Assembly: GCF_947495625.1 (NCBI RefSeq)
Contig: NZ_CANLZW010000007.1
Span: forward strand, 62,001-126,000
Direction of reading: 5' to 3'
From: an uncultured Cocleimonas sp.
GTDB taxonomy: Bacteria; Pseudomonadota; Gammaproteobacteria; Thiotrichales; Thiotrichaceae
Length of the DNA stretch: 64,000 bases
Positions 33,197 through 41,505 of the stretch are shown here, one piece after another. Both the position numbers and the translations under genes were made by a program. The notes beneath the pieces are model-generated. The model had not been told where the DNA came from and made no database searches. It saw nothing but the letters and a program-made list of their open reading frames with translations. Position 1 is the stretch's first letter. Each line of letters begins with the position of its first letter.

Positions 33197-34291
33197 TTAA
33201 GCGTCAGAGATTTTTTTAAGGGACAGCGGATTATCTGGATCGATGCTATCCATAAACGGTAATCTGCGATCGACATTGGTTACTTGATAAACCAGTCCCA
33301 TCCAGTTCGCCATAATAGCCGCAGCGGTATCGTGCCAGCTATTGTCAATGTGATCGAGTATCAGTGCTTCAGGAAAAGCAGTTAATTCTTTTTTAAGATT
33401 GACCGATTCAATCAAACGATATCTGAATTCATTAAGTATCGCCTGCGTGTGGACATCAAAAACATTCAGAGGGAAAGGGGGGTAATCCAGGTTTTCTCCT
33501 TCTCTCATTGCTTTTGCAAAGCGACCGACTTCGCGTTTGTACTCTTTTAGCAAGCTGATGCTATCGTATTCAGGATGCCCCTGAAAATAAACGGTACGGA
33601 AACCATCTGGGCTTACCGCCATTTGTACGCCTGCTTCTTTGCTTTCTGCCAATACATGCAAACCAGCCGCTTCAAATTGAGAACGATCGATTTGATTGTA
33701 GCGTGAGTGCGGTACATCAAAACGGGTATTAATACCGTTCACCAGTGGGTGATGTTTGTCAGTAACGCGATGACTGAATACGCCCCAGCGCTTATAACCC
33801 AAACCATAGCGCGCTTGATTATATTGTAACTCCAACGCGGCATGGGTGGCTAAACAAGAGCAAAGTGTCGATGTTACATTCTCATGCGCCCATTTAAATA
33901 CTTCACTCAGAGGCTCCCAAAATGGCTCTAAAGGAAGTTTTGGTTGAGAGACGTTTGCGCCGGTTATGATGAGAGCATCAATACCCGCTTCTTTGATTTC
34001 TTCAAAGGTGTTGTAGTACTTATCAATATGCTTTTGCGCTTTTTCGCCACGTTCAAAAACCGGCAGACTAAAAGGATGAACATGGAATTGCGCAATCGGA
34101 TTACTCTCACCGATTAATCGGTAAAACTGGCGCTCAGTAGCCTGCATAGCCGCATCAGGCATCATGTTTAAAATACCGATATGTAGCGCACGTATATCCT
34201 GTTTGGATGCTTGCCCAGGGCGCAATACAACCTGACCTTCATCACGCAGGCGCTGAAATGTGGGTAATTTATTATGTTCGACTAATGGCAT
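33197..34291 (-). CDS. metA: homoserine O-succinyltransferase (MetA)
   Basis: A 364-residue MetA-family acyltransferase. The nucleophile Cys146 lies in STLCSCLATHAALE, and His239 and Glu241 are in FQGHPEYD, the triad of the family; the N-terminal ILNMMPDAAMQATERQF block is conserved. The enzyme activates homoserine with succinyl-CoA (or acetyl-CoA) in methionine synthesis. The C-terminal half is longer than E. coli MetA (309 residues). Acyl-donor choice depends on residues I cannot judge. It follows a P-loop ATPase on the same strand, 67 bases away. Confidence 0.93.
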   Translation of the reverse strand: MPLVEHNKLPTFQRLRDEGQVVLRPGQASKQDIRALHIGILNMMPDAAMQATERQFYRLIGESNPIAQFHVHPFSLPVFERGEKAQKHIDKYYNTFEEIKEAGIDALIITGANVSQPKLPLEPFWEPLSEVFKWAHENVTSTLCSCLATHAALELQYNQARYGLGYKRWGVFSHRVTDKHHPLVNGINTRFDVPHSRYNQIDRSQFEAAGLHVLAESKEAGVQMAVSPDGFRTVYFQGHPEYDSISLLKEYKREVGRFAKAMREGENLDYPPFPLNVFDVHTQAILNEFRYRLIESVNLKKELTAFPEALILDHIDNSWHDTAAAIMANWMGLVYQVTNVDRRLPFMDSIDPDNPLSLKKISDA

Positions 34292-34358
34292 TTTTGATTT
34301 CGGCTTACTTTTATATTAATAACACTTAGATTCAGTAAACTAAGCATACTAATAAAAA

Positions 34359-35204
34359 CTAAGTCTGCTCCGTAATAGCTTTTTTCACTAATTCTAGAAA
34401 ATCAGATTCGGTTTTAATCTGATATAAATCTTCGGTTTTAATGGTGTAACCATATTTTTCTGCAATCGCTTCATAGCGGGGAATGCGACTGTAGAAAAGT
34501 CGCGAAAATACCCAGCGAACAAACGCATCAGGGTCTATCATCGCTACATATTCGAGCTGGTTTTCTTCCATATAAATGGCAAGTTGCTCATCCAGATATT
34601 CAGCGCGGTAATACATCGGTTTCGGCGATGCTGTTGCACGATCAATAAGACGTTTCTCGTCATCTTTATTAGCTTGAATGTATAAAATAATGGTGTTGTC
34701 TGCCAACATATCAAGCAAGGCATCATCATCTATTTCACAAAGACTGCCGCCAGCATCATTGATAAAGTTATTTAAACCATATATTTGGCGCGCTTTACTC
34801 ATAAATTCTGGAACATCAGACATGGCTGCGTGTTCAGCATGGTAGAACAGATTTTGACGGCGTTTGAATTCCTCGAGTGATAAACCACCCAATTCAGGGT
34901 CGCCAATTTTACCTAAGAAGGTCGATACTGCATCGAGGTTTTCGAAGGTCATATTATTGTTGATATAGATAGAATCCGAGCGTAATAGATCACGCAAAAA
35001 CGGAACCTGCATCGCCTGAATTTTAATATTATCCAGAATAGGCTCGCTCAAATAACGCGTGCCGATTCGGTAATCACCGGAGTAATGAAACCAGCCGCTC
35101 TGGCGTAGAATATTCGATAAAAAGGTTTTACCCACACCCGACATTCCCAATAGGGTAATGGATTTATGTTCAAGTTTTCCAAATTCTTCTGCGTTTAGTC
35201 TCAC
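34359..35204 (-). CDS. hypothetical P-loop ATPase
   Basis: A 281-residue protein with a Walker A at residues 20-27 (GMSGVGKT), a kinase-like N-terminal fold (ITLLGMSGVGKTFLSNILRQ) and an acidic strand around residue 176 (NTIILYIQANKDD). It resembles small nucleotide or metabolite kinases, but no substrate motif is clear. It lies upstream of metA on the same strand, an arrangement that might be conserved. A tight operon is not shown because 67 bases separate them. Function unassigned. Confidence 0.65.
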   Translation of the reverse strand: MRLNAEEFGKLEHKSITLLGMSGVGKTFLSNILRQSGWFHYSGDYRIGTRYLSEPILDNIKIQAMQVPFLRDLLRSDSIYINNNMTFENLDAVSTFLGKIGDPELGGLSLEEFKRRQNLFYHAEHAAMSDVPEFMSKARQIYGLNNFINDAGGSLCEIDDDALLDMLADNTIILYIQANKDDEKRLIDRATASPKPMYYRAEYLDEQLAIYMEENQLEYVAMIDPDAFVRWVFSRLFYSRIPRYEAIAEKYGYTIKTEDLYQIKTESDFLELVKKAITEQT

Positions 35205-35365
35205 GATTACTCTTCTCTCACATCTGTTTATTTCGAAATCTTTGTAAAGAGACTTTTTGTAACGTTTTCTTAATCAAAGATTTCAGTTTGGCGCTTAGTA
35301 TAAACGTTTTTGATTGAGTCTAAAACAGGGTTGGCTGTGGAGCATTTTCGAATCGACTTAAAAAC

Positions 35366-35983
35366 TTAAACGATAATATCCAAAGTCGCTTCTAATCCTT
35401 CTTTTCCCTGCTTTAAACGCATACTAACTGCTTCTTGTTGTTCAAGTGACATACGGTTGAACAGGAAATCATAATCGTTTTCAGGATAATCATCGATATA
35501 AAACTGAGTCGTCAGCTCACGTCCATTGGCAAAAGCTTTCACGTGAATATGCGGCGTGCGGCCAGGGTATGAGACGGGTTTTATGGTGCGAAATGAGTAT
35601 TCGCCATTATGACCTGAAATAGTGTGTCCAAATCCTTGAAAGGCTTTGTCTAATGGTACAGGGTTTCTATCGCCTGTATGCAGATAATGCCCATTAGCAT
35701 CGCATTGCCAGATTTCTACACGAGCGCCCTTGATGGGTTTATTGTTAGTATCTAAAACGCGTCCTTGCAGGTGTAACACTTCTCCACCCGCCTGTTTAAC
35801 CTCATTAGATATCTTCACTAAGTCATTATCAATATCGCCATATCGCATTGATTTTGTGGGATAGAAAGGGCCTTCTGTTGCCCTTGGTGTCCGCATTGCA
35901 GCGCTTACAGGCAATATGCTCAAACACGGTAATGCCAATAATGATTGAATGAATTTACGACGATTATTTGCTGTATGTTTCAT
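35366..35983 (-). CDS. intradiol ring-cleavage dioxygenase-like protein
   Basis: A 205-residue protein with a twin-arginine-like export signal (NRRKFIQSLLALPCLSILPV), then a protocatechuate/catechol dioxygenase fold: ATEGPFYP, RGRVLDTNNKPIKGARVEIW, TIKPVSYPGRTPHIHVKAFA. The Y and H residues in YPGRTPHIHVK are the usual Fe(III) ligands. Export of such enzymes is seen in a subgroup with unknown substrates. It lies next to a TetR gene read in the same direction. Confidence 0.8.
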   Translation of the reverse strand: MKHTANNRRKFIQSLLALPCLSILPVSAAMRTPRATEGPFYPTKSMRYGDIDNDLVKISNEVKQAGGEVLHLQGRVLDTNNKPIKGARVEIWQCDANGHYLHTGDRNPVPLDKAFQGFGHTISGHNGEYSFRTIKPVSYPGRTPHIHVKAFANGRELTTQFYIDDYPENDYDFLFNRMSLEQQEAVSMRLKQGKEGLEATLDIIV

Positions 35984-36034
35984 GGCTAAATTTTACCAGA
36001 TTATGATTTATATGGTTTTATGATTTATATGGTT

Positions 36035-36640
36035 TTATGATGTATACAATTGTTTAATGCATTTCAGCGCCAGTTTGGAGCGTAGCTCAATAATATCCGT
36101 TGGTAAAACCTCCAATACGCCAATCACTCGCTGTATCTGAATATCTCCGATTAATAAATTGAGATATACTTGTGTCATCTCAATCGCATCGGCATTTTTA
36201 AACAACTTATTATCAACCGCTTGTTGAAATACGGCTAAAAGTAGGGGGGTGACCTTCATTCGTCCCTGTTCTGCAATTGTAGAACCCAAAGTATTAGTCT
36301 CATTGACATCAAATACGGCTGCACGGTTCAATAAAATTGCTTTTTCGCTACTGATAAGTTCGAGTATCAGTGGTCCGATTATGGTTAATGTTTCTATAGT
36401 ATCTGATTGATTATCAATTGATTTTTGTAACTGTCGTTCGACGGTTTCAGCATTTTTTTTCACTAGAGATGCAAACAGGTTTTGCTTGTTTCCATACCAT
36501 TTATACAGGGTTTCATTAGAGGCAGAAGCTTTCTTCGCAATTGCCAGCATCGATGTTTTTTTATAACCGACTTCAGCGAGAAGCGTATAGGCAGCTGACT
36601 CAATTTCTGCTCTGCGTTGTTCTTGTTTATTGGTTTTCAT
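36035..36640 (-). CDS. TetR-family transcriptional regulator
   Basis: A 201-residue protein with a TetR helix-turn-helix (YTLLAEVGYKKTSMLAIAKK, then ASASNETLYKWYGNKQNLFA) and a helical C-terminal ligand domain. A dispersed repeat (36228-36253) lies inside the gene and encodes KVTPLLLAVF in the frame used; the peptide fits a helix, so the protein may remain functional. Divergent from DUF1772. Twin palindromes in the shared region are its likely operators. Confidence 0.9.
   Translation of the reverse strand: MKTNKQEQRRAEIESAAYTLLAEVGYKKTSMLAIAKKASASNETLYKWYGNKQNLFASLVKKNAETVERQLQKSIDNQSDTIETLTIIGPLILELISSEKAILLNRAAVFDVNETNTLGSTIAEQGRMKVTPLLLAVFQQAVDNKLFKNADAIEMTQVYLNLLIGDIQIQRVIGVLEVLPTDIIELRSKLALKCIKQLYTS
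36228..36253 (+). repeat. dispersed G6 repeat, copy 14, inside the tetR gene
   Basis: AATACGGCTAAAAGTAGG then GGGGTGAC. G-rich strand on plus, antisense to the TetR coding strand. Confidence 0.9.
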
Positions 36641-36683
36641 CTCAGTGTTTCTTCATTTGCTCTGTGTTCGTTGATAACAGGTT

Positions 36684-36712
36684 TTGACAGTTATCGTACA
36701 TAGGTGTACAGT
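36684..36712 (+). promoter_or_regulatory. sigma70-like promoter of the DUF1772 gene
   Basis: TTGACA (36684-36689) and TACAGT (36707-36712) with a 17-bp spacer. The first palindromic operator (36695-36710) overlaps the spacer and -10, as expected for repression. Confidence 0.5.
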
Positions 36713-36740
36713 AAATATCAAATACGTACACAGGTGTACG
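36695..36740. promoter_or_regulatory. twin TetR-type operators
   Basis: CGTACATAGGTGTACA (36695-36710) and CGTACACAGGTGTACG (36725-36740) are near-perfect palindromes, 30 bp apart centre to centre (about three helix turns). They lie between divergent tetR and DUF1772 genes. Confidence 0.75.
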
Positions 36741-36805
36741 GTTAATTTTTTAGTTTCTAAGACTAAGCAATTTGACTAAAGCTGACACGTTTTAAGGCGT
36801 TAGAT

Positions 36806-37327
36806 ATGGATATGACAACGATGAAAAGTAATCACGGATTTACCTTAATGGAGAACACTTCTCTGGCAATCGCCACCATTGCTTTTGGCATTATGGCGGG
36901 CTTCTTTTGGACTTATTCATTTAATGTGAATTACGCGATGCAGCAAGTTGATGGAGCCACCTATGCGCAAGTTCAATCTCTGTTTAATCAAAACGTGCGT
37001 CACTCGATGTTCTTTATCTTCTTTTTTGGAGGAGGGGCATTTTCTGTGATTGCCATATTGTTTAATCTCAAACAACGTCGATCAGTCAGTTTCTGGATGC
37101 TCGTTTTAGCTTCGGTGATCTATATCGTTGGCGTTATTATTTACACCAAACAAGTTAATTTACCACTCAATTATTATACTGAATCATGGAATATCACTAA
37201 TCTGCCAAACGATTGGGAAGCGACGAGAGACAGTTGGAACAGTGCGAATCTATTAAGGGTAGTGACTTCTTTCATCGCATTTCTAATGTGTGTGGCTGCC
37301 TTTGTGGTTAGATCATCGCGTCTTTAA
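36806..37327 (+). CDS. DUF1772 family membrane protein
   Basis: A 173-residue protein with four membrane segments: an N-terminal one (LAIATIAFGIMAGFFWTYSF), FIFFFGGGAFSVIAILF, FWMLVLASVIYIVGVIIYT and a C-terminal one. NLLRVVTSFIAFLM near the end and NLPLN match DUF1772/anthrone oxygenase-like proteins. The exact role in bacteria is unknown. It is likely controlled by the divergent TetR. A dispersed repeat follows 10 bases after the stop. Confidence 0.75.
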   Translation: MDMTTMKSNHGFTLMENTSLAIATIAFGIMAGFFWTYSFNVNYAMQQVDGATYAQVQSLFNQNVRHSMFFIFFFGGGAFSVIAILFNLKQRRSVSFWMLVLASVIYIVGVIIYTKQVNLPLNYYTESWNITNLPNDWEATRDSWNSANLLRVVTSFIAFLMCVAAFVVRSSRL

Positions 37328-37337
37328 CGGTTTATTG

Positions 37338-37366
37338 AAAAAAGTGTCTTAAAGTAGGGGGGTGAC
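37338..37366 (+). repeat. dispersed G6 repeat, copy 15
   Basis: AAAAAGTGTCTTAAAGTAGG then GGGGTGAC. G-rich strand on plus. Confidence 0.9.
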
Positions 37367-37458
37367 TTAATTAATCAATAACACCCAATAACTTATTCAA
37401 AACGCGCCGATCAGCAAATACGATTGTTCAGTTCGATAAATAATGTCAACATGATTGA

Positions 37459-38340
37459 ATGGAACTCTACCAACTAAAATCGTTTATCACGATTGCCGAG
37501 ACAGGCAATCTTACCCAAGCTGCGGATCGTTTATTTATCAGTCAGCCTGCACTCAGTGCGCATATAAAAGCGCTTGAAGAAGAGTTCGATATCAAACTCT
37601 TCAATCGAATTTCAACAGGTATGCAGCTGACTGAAAATGGTGAAGCACTAAAACTTAAGGCCTTGCAGATTTTGGAGTCGAGTGACGAGATTCGTTTACA
37701 GGCTAAAATGCTGCAAAACAAAGTATCAACGCAGTTACGTATTGGTTTGAATGCTGACGCGGTGTTTTTAAAGCTGGGAAAACTCATCGACGAATTACGC
37801 ACCCATCACCCCAGTGTTAAAGCGAATATTGTGGCGGGTAACACCCCCGTACTTATGGAGCAATTATCCAATGGATCTCTGGATGGGACGTTCTTCTTCG
37901 GCCAAAACGATGATAAAAACCTGGAAAGTATCCAGCTAACAGAAACAACTATTCACATCGCGGGTTCAATTAAATGGCAAGATCAGCTATTAAATGAAGA
38001 CATCGAAAGTCTCGCTAATCTGCCCTGGATCTATCCTGCGCCTCAATGTCCTTATCTTGATATATTGGATAGGTTGTTTGAAGGCATCGAGAAATCACCC
38101 GAATGGAATACGGAAGCGACCTCTGAAATTTATGTGAATGAGTTAATAAAGTCAGGAGCGGGCTTGGCATTAATTATGGAAGAAGAAGCACAACCCATGC
38201 TTGATAGAGGTGAAATCTGTGTCTGGCCCGAGGCTTCATTCAAGCTTCCTGTTGGCTTTGCTTATCAAACGAAACGCAAACAAGATCCCGATATCGTGGT
38301 GTTAAGTGATATCCTGAAGCGATTATTCCGAGCAGCTTAA
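37459..38340 (+). CDS. LysR-family transcriptional regulator
   Basis: A 293-residue protein with an N-terminal LysR helix-turn-helix (MELYQLKSFITIAETGNLTQ, then AADRLFISQPALSAHIKALE) and a periplasmic-binding-like effector domain (about 90-293). No divergent target gene: the neighbour downstream is a 54-residue membrane protein in the same direction. Regulon unknown. ATG 37459 matches the family's start. Confidence 0.92.
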   Translation: MELYQLKSFITIAETGNLTQAADRLFISQPALSAHIKALEEEFDIKLFNRISTGMQLTENGEALKLKALQILESSDEIRLQAKMLQNKVSTQLRIGLNADAVFLKLGKLIDELRTHHPSVKANIVAGNTPVLMEQLSNGSLDGTFFFGQNDDKNLESIQLTETTIHIAGSIKWQDQLLNEDIESLANLPWIYPAPQCPYLDILDRLFEGIEKSPEWNTEATSEIYVNELIKSGAGLALIMEEEAQPMLDRGEICVWPEASFKLPVGFAYQTKRKQDPDIVVLSDILKRLFRAA

Positions 38341-38369
38341 CTGCATAAATCAAACACAATAGAGGTGTT

Positions 38370-38534
38370 ATGTTTTACTTGATAGGGTCGATTCCTTTTT
38401 TAATAAGTGGCGTTGTTTGTCATTATTTGGCCAAAAACCGAGGAGCAAATACCGCTTTCTGGACAGTGATGGGCTTGGTGTTTGGTCCGTTAGCGATACC
38501 TTTTGTGTTTCTGTCAGGAAGCGCTGCAAAATAG
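38370..38534 (+). CDS. small membrane protein (54 aa)
   Basis: Starts at ATG 38370 with AGAGG 4-8 bases upstream, reads to TAG at 38534. The product has two hydrophobic segments (MFYLIGSIPFLISGVVCHYL; FWTVMGLVFGPLAIPFVFLS) joined by AKNRGANTA. Such short two-helix proteins occur widely beside unrelated genes. It begins 29 bases after the LysR stop and is probably cotranscribed. Confidence 0.6.
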   Translation: MFYLIGSIPFLISGVVCHYLAKNRGANTAFWTVMGLVFGPLAIPFVFLSGSAAK

Positions 38535-38571
38535 TGACTGAATCAGGTCGTCATCTAAAATGCATTGGTTT

Positions 38572-39135
38572 TTAATCTATAGAACTAAGTAATTCCTTAG
38601 TGCTTATAATCTGCGCATATTCACCAGCCATATTGGATAATGATATATCGTGAATTTGCTGGGCATTATGCCACTTTCCCGAATAGTCCTTTTTGCCGAA
38701 AGTAAAAGTCGCATCTGAAACGACGGTTGTATTAAACCCTAAATTACCGGACATACGCGCAGTCGCTTCTACCGAGTTATTGGTAATCACACCGATAATG
38801 ACGATATCTTGAATATTTCTCTCGCGCAAAATTTGTTCTAAAGGTGTATTTATAAAAGCACTGTTTGTGTGTTTTTCGATAACTTCTTCGTGTGTTTCAG
38901 GCTGGGCAACCGCTTTAAAATCATTCCCTTCCTGATGCGGCCGATAGTGAGAATTGGGTTCCACAGACGTGTGTTTTACATGGATGATGGGCAAGTCGTT
39001 GTTTCGCCAGTGCGCTAAAAGCGTTGCTATGTTTTCTTCAGCATCAATATTATTACGCTCGCCCCAATCGGGATGGTCGATGGCTTTTTGTAAATCGATC
39101 AGGAGTAATAAGGGCTTGTTTTGAGGCATATTCAT
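38572..39135 (-). CDS. isochorismatase-family hydrolase lacking the usual catalytic Cys
   Basis: A 187-residue protein with the isochorismatase fold: catalytic-type Asp14 (LLLLIDLQKAID), Lys88 (VIEKHTNSAF) and the loop GVITNNSVEATARMSGNLGF. The cysteine normally at the Cys position before V-x-x-T-A is Ser121 here. The Asp and Lys partners remain, so it may hydrolyse different substrates, as in the Cys-free isochorismatases, or be inactive. The substrate is unknown. A family subgroup with this NNSVEATAR loop exists (recalled). Confidence 0.82.
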   Translation of the reverse strand: MNMPQNKPLLLLIDLQKAIDHPDWGERNNIDAEENIATLLAHWRNNDLPIIHVKHTSVEPNSHYRPHQEGNDFKAVAQPETHEEVIEKHTNSAFINTPLEQILRERNIQDIVIIGVITNNSVEATARMSGNLGFNTTVVSDATFTFGKKDYSGKWHNAQQIHDISLSNMAGEYAQIISTKELLSSID

Positions 39136-39234
39136 CTGACTAGCAGAATATCACAATGTGATTAAAGAGTCGGTTGTAGGTTGATAAAACAAGATTTGTC
39201 TAATCAGAACGGTTCAAGCCAAATCAAACATTGT

Positions 39235-39263
39235 AAAAAAAGCCCCAGAAGTAGGGGGGTGAC
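39235..39263 (+). repeat. dispersed G6 repeat, copy 16
   Basis: A-run, GCCCCAGAAGTAGG then GGGGTGAC. G-rich strand on plus, in the divergent region before the exported ankyrin gene. Confidence 0.85.
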
Positions 39264-39371
39264 TTTAACTATGTAGATTAATATGAAATTATTCATCTGG
39301 CTCTGATTCCAGAGTTTACCCCTTTAAAAATAAAATGAACCTGAATTGAATTCCAGGCTACTAACTTGTCA

Positions 39372-39389
39372 GCAATCACGAGTGATTGC
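39372..39389. promoter_or_regulatory. 18-bp perfect inverted repeat upstream of the ankyrin gene
   Basis: GCAATCAC, GA spacer, GTGATTGC. It could be an operator or hairpin; no regulator gene of known specificity is adjacent. It lies about 73 bases before the ankyrin gene start. Confidence 0.4.
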
Positions 39390-39461
39390 GAAAAAGGGAC
39401 ATGAATTGTGGTGGTGGGAGATCATAATAAGTTATAAAAAAATGATTGGGGAATCATAAAA

Positions 39462-40106
39462 ATGAAAACAAAATTACTTGCCACCACACTTATTATTGCT
39501 TTAAACACACAGGCTTTTGCTTTTACAAAAGCTGATGAATTACTTAACGCGATAGAATCTCAAAATACTGATCTGGTTGAGTCTTTGGTTCGTAATGGCG
39601 TAGATCTGAACCTGGATGTATCGGTGCATAACACCACACCTTTGATGCATGCGGTTGATACCAGCACCGTCGCCATTGTAGAAAATTTGATTAAGCACGG
39701 TTCTAAGGTTGATGTTGCAGACAACTCGGGAACCACACCTCTCATTTATTCGATTAAAACGAATAAACAAGAAATTGCATCATTGCTGATAAAGAAAAGT
39801 AGAAACATCAATATGCAGGATAACAAAGGTGCATCAGCACTGCATTATGCTGCTAAAAAAGGTAACGAAACACTGTTCAAACAGATTGTTAAAAGCGGTG
39901 GTAATTTAAAAGCCATCGATGATTCTGGTAACAATGCATTGTTTCATGCGCTAGAAGGGCGCAATAAAAGAATCATCAATGAATTGATCGCAACTCGACA
40001 GTTTGATTTGGCGCATAAAAATAAATCAGGCGAAACAGCTGTCAAAGTAGCGCAACGTGTGGGTTTAAATGACGTTGCCATACGAATTTCTAGAGGTAGA
40101 AATTAG
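39462..40106 (+). CDS. exported ankyrin-repeat protein
   Basis: A 214-residue protein with a signal peptide (KTKLLATTLIIALNTQAFAF) and then about five ankyrin repeats: TTPLMHAVDTSTVAIVENLI, GTTPLIYSIKTNKQEIASLL, GASALHYAAKKGNETLFKQI, and further degenerate units. The protein is expected to act in the periplasm as a protein-interaction module. A site of type GGGGA lies about 9 bases before ATG. It ends in a two-armed repeat region. Confidence 0.85.
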   Translation: MKTKLLATTLIIALNTQAFAFTKADELLNAIESQNTDLVESLVRNGVDLNLDVSVHNTTPLMHAVDTSTVAIVENLIKHGSKVDVADNSGTTPLIYSIKTNKQEIASLLIKKSRNINMQDNKGASALHYAAKKGNETLFKQIVKSGGNLKAIDDSGNNALFHALEGRNKRIINELIATRQFDLAHKNKSGETAVKVAQRVGLNDVAIRISRGRN

Positions 40107-40279
40107 TTTATTTTTAGAGTGATCGTTTTTTATAGATGGCTTGTGTATAGATATTTAATGATAGATAGAAACACAAAAAACACAATTTTGATCAACAGGC
40201 TATATGGCTCCATATAGTTTTCCGTTTTATTTAAAGTTGAATTGTTCTTAATGATCTTGATTCAGCTTTGAATAAATAT

Positions 40280-40340
40280 GACACCTTCCGGGTTTTAGGC
40301 TTTATCTCCCACGAAAACGGCCTAAAAGTTGGGAGGTGTC
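40280..40340. repeat. dispersed repeat, two-armed copy 17
   Basis: GACACCTTCCGGGTTTTAGGC-like left arm and GCCTAAAAGTTGGGAGG, TGTC right arm (17 of 21 positions match), loop of about 19 bases. The inner part differs from the 4.7 kb copy. It lies between convergent genes and is followed by a T-run, so it may terminate transcription. Confidence 0.8.
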
Positions 40341-40368
40341 TTTTTACTTTCTACTTTTCTACTAGAAA

Positions 40369-40665
40369 TTAATTAATATTCAAATTAAATAGAAAAAAAG
40401 CACAGCCAATTAAAAATAAAATCCAGCTTAAGAAAGAGACAGCGTTTGATGAGAGTCCATCACTGTGGTCACTTGCAAATGACTCCATAAAGCCAAAACT
40501 TCCCAGAAACGCAAAAACGCCACTGAATATAATCAATAGAAGCAGTAAGCCCAAAACGGCAGCGGCTGCCAATCCATTTTGTTGTCCACCGCTAAACCAT
40601 TCGAATAATACAACGATGATATAAATACCAATTGCGGTTAGTTTGTGTTTTTCTATATATGGCAT
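40369..40665 (-). CDS. hypothetical membrane protein (98 aa)
   Basis: Three to four hydrophobic segments (AIGIYIIVVLFEWF; LAAAAVLGLLLLLIIFSGVF; VSFLSWILFLIGCAFFLFNL) with short polar loops. No family is recognised. Convergent with the ankyrin gene, on the minus strand, and separate from the PrdX gene. Confidence 0.6.
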   Translation of the reverse strand: MPYIEKHKLTAIGIYIIVVLFEWFSGGQQNGLAAAAVLGLLLLLIIFSGVFAFLGSFGFMESFASDHSDGLSSNAVSFLSWILFLIGCAFFLFNLNIN

Positions 40666-40765
40666 GACGAGCGCCTTGTTATTGTTTTAGCCCCCATTAT
40701 AACGTGATTTACAGTTAGTGCCTTTTCAGCCGATTAATGGAAAGTGATAATAAAAAATGCCTGAT

Positions 40766-41314
40766 TCAAAATTCTATTATCCCTGCCGGATGATTCCAGC
40801 TTTCAAGCAATGTGAGTAAATCACCGCAACGCATTCTTGTGGTGTGGGTGTTTCTGCAAGGGTGCATATAAATCCATCCCTGTTCGATTAAAGCCTTCTC
40901 AATAAAGACTTGTACGCTGTTTGAATGATCATTGATTAATGCTAGCGGTGATACTGAACCAGGCACCACGCCAAGGTATTGACCCAATCGATCAGTGCTG
41001 GCAAACGATAAATGTCCGCCAGTGAGTTCTAATTTGTCGCGCAGTTCCTTTAACTCAATCATGCAATCTTGTTCAACCACTAATAAAACCATACGACCTT
41101 TTTTATTGCGTAAGAATAGGTTTTTGGTTTTTGCGCCGGGTTTGTCGAAAGTCACTTTTTTGGATTGTTCCACAGTGAAAAGTGGTTCGTGGACTTTGGT
41201 TTCCTGTTCGAAGTTTAACGCTTCGATAGCGGCGATCACTTGATCGGGTGTTGCGGCTAAGTCGCCGTTTTCCAGAGTAATTGTTTCAGGATTGGGTCTA
41301 TCGGAATGGGCCAT
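40766..41314 (-). CDS. PrdX/YbaK-like Ala/Pro-tRNA deacylase
   Basis: A 182-residue protein of the YbaK/ProRS-INS family: EQSKKVTFDKPGAKTKNLFL with the conserved Lys, GRMVLLVVEQDCMIELKELR, GHLSFASTDRLGQYLGVVPG and SPLALIND. These proteins hydrolyse mischarged Ala-tRNAPro or Cys-tRNAPro in trans. The length is that of stand-alone PrdX. Solitary gene on the minus strand. Confidence 0.88.
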   Translation of the reverse strand: MAHSDRPNPETITLENGDLAATPDQVIAAIEALNFEQETKVHEPLFTVEQSKKVTFDKPGAKTKNLFLRNKKGRMVLLVVEQDCMIELKELRDKLELTGGHLSFASTDRLGQYLGVVPGSVSPLALINDHSNSVQVFIEKALIEQGWIYMHPCRNTHTTRMRCGDLLTLLESWNHPAGIIEF

Positions 41315-41363
41315 TGGTTTTTTATCTATGATTGGTTTAAGTGATTGCTGGATGATAGCTTAG

Positions 41364-41393
41364 AAAAAAAACGCCTGAAACCAGGGGGGTGTG
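41364..41393 (+). repeat. dispersed G6 repeat, copy 18
   Basis: A-run, ACGCCTGAAACCAGG, then GGGGTGTG. The core is altered (AGTA to CCA). G-rich strand on plus. Confidence 0.75.
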
Positions 41394-41505
41394 TTTTATT
41401 ATAAAAAGGGTGTGTTTTTATGACTAATAAATAAGATCGTAAAATATTTAGCAGTGTTCTTAAGCTTTTCAACTATTCTTCAATTAAATAAGGAGTCTGA
41501 AACAC

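Noticed and set aside
34292-34358. Riboswitch or SAM-responsive leader upstream of metA
   Set aside because: Only 67 bases separate metA from the upstream gene, with no conserved fold seen.
37829-37850. C-rich stretch in the LysR gene (ACACCCCCGTACTT) resembling the reverse repeat copy 6
   Set aside because: Only 14 bases match and the encoded NTPVLMEQL fits LysR family sequences, so chance or a very partial copy cannot be told apart. Not counted.
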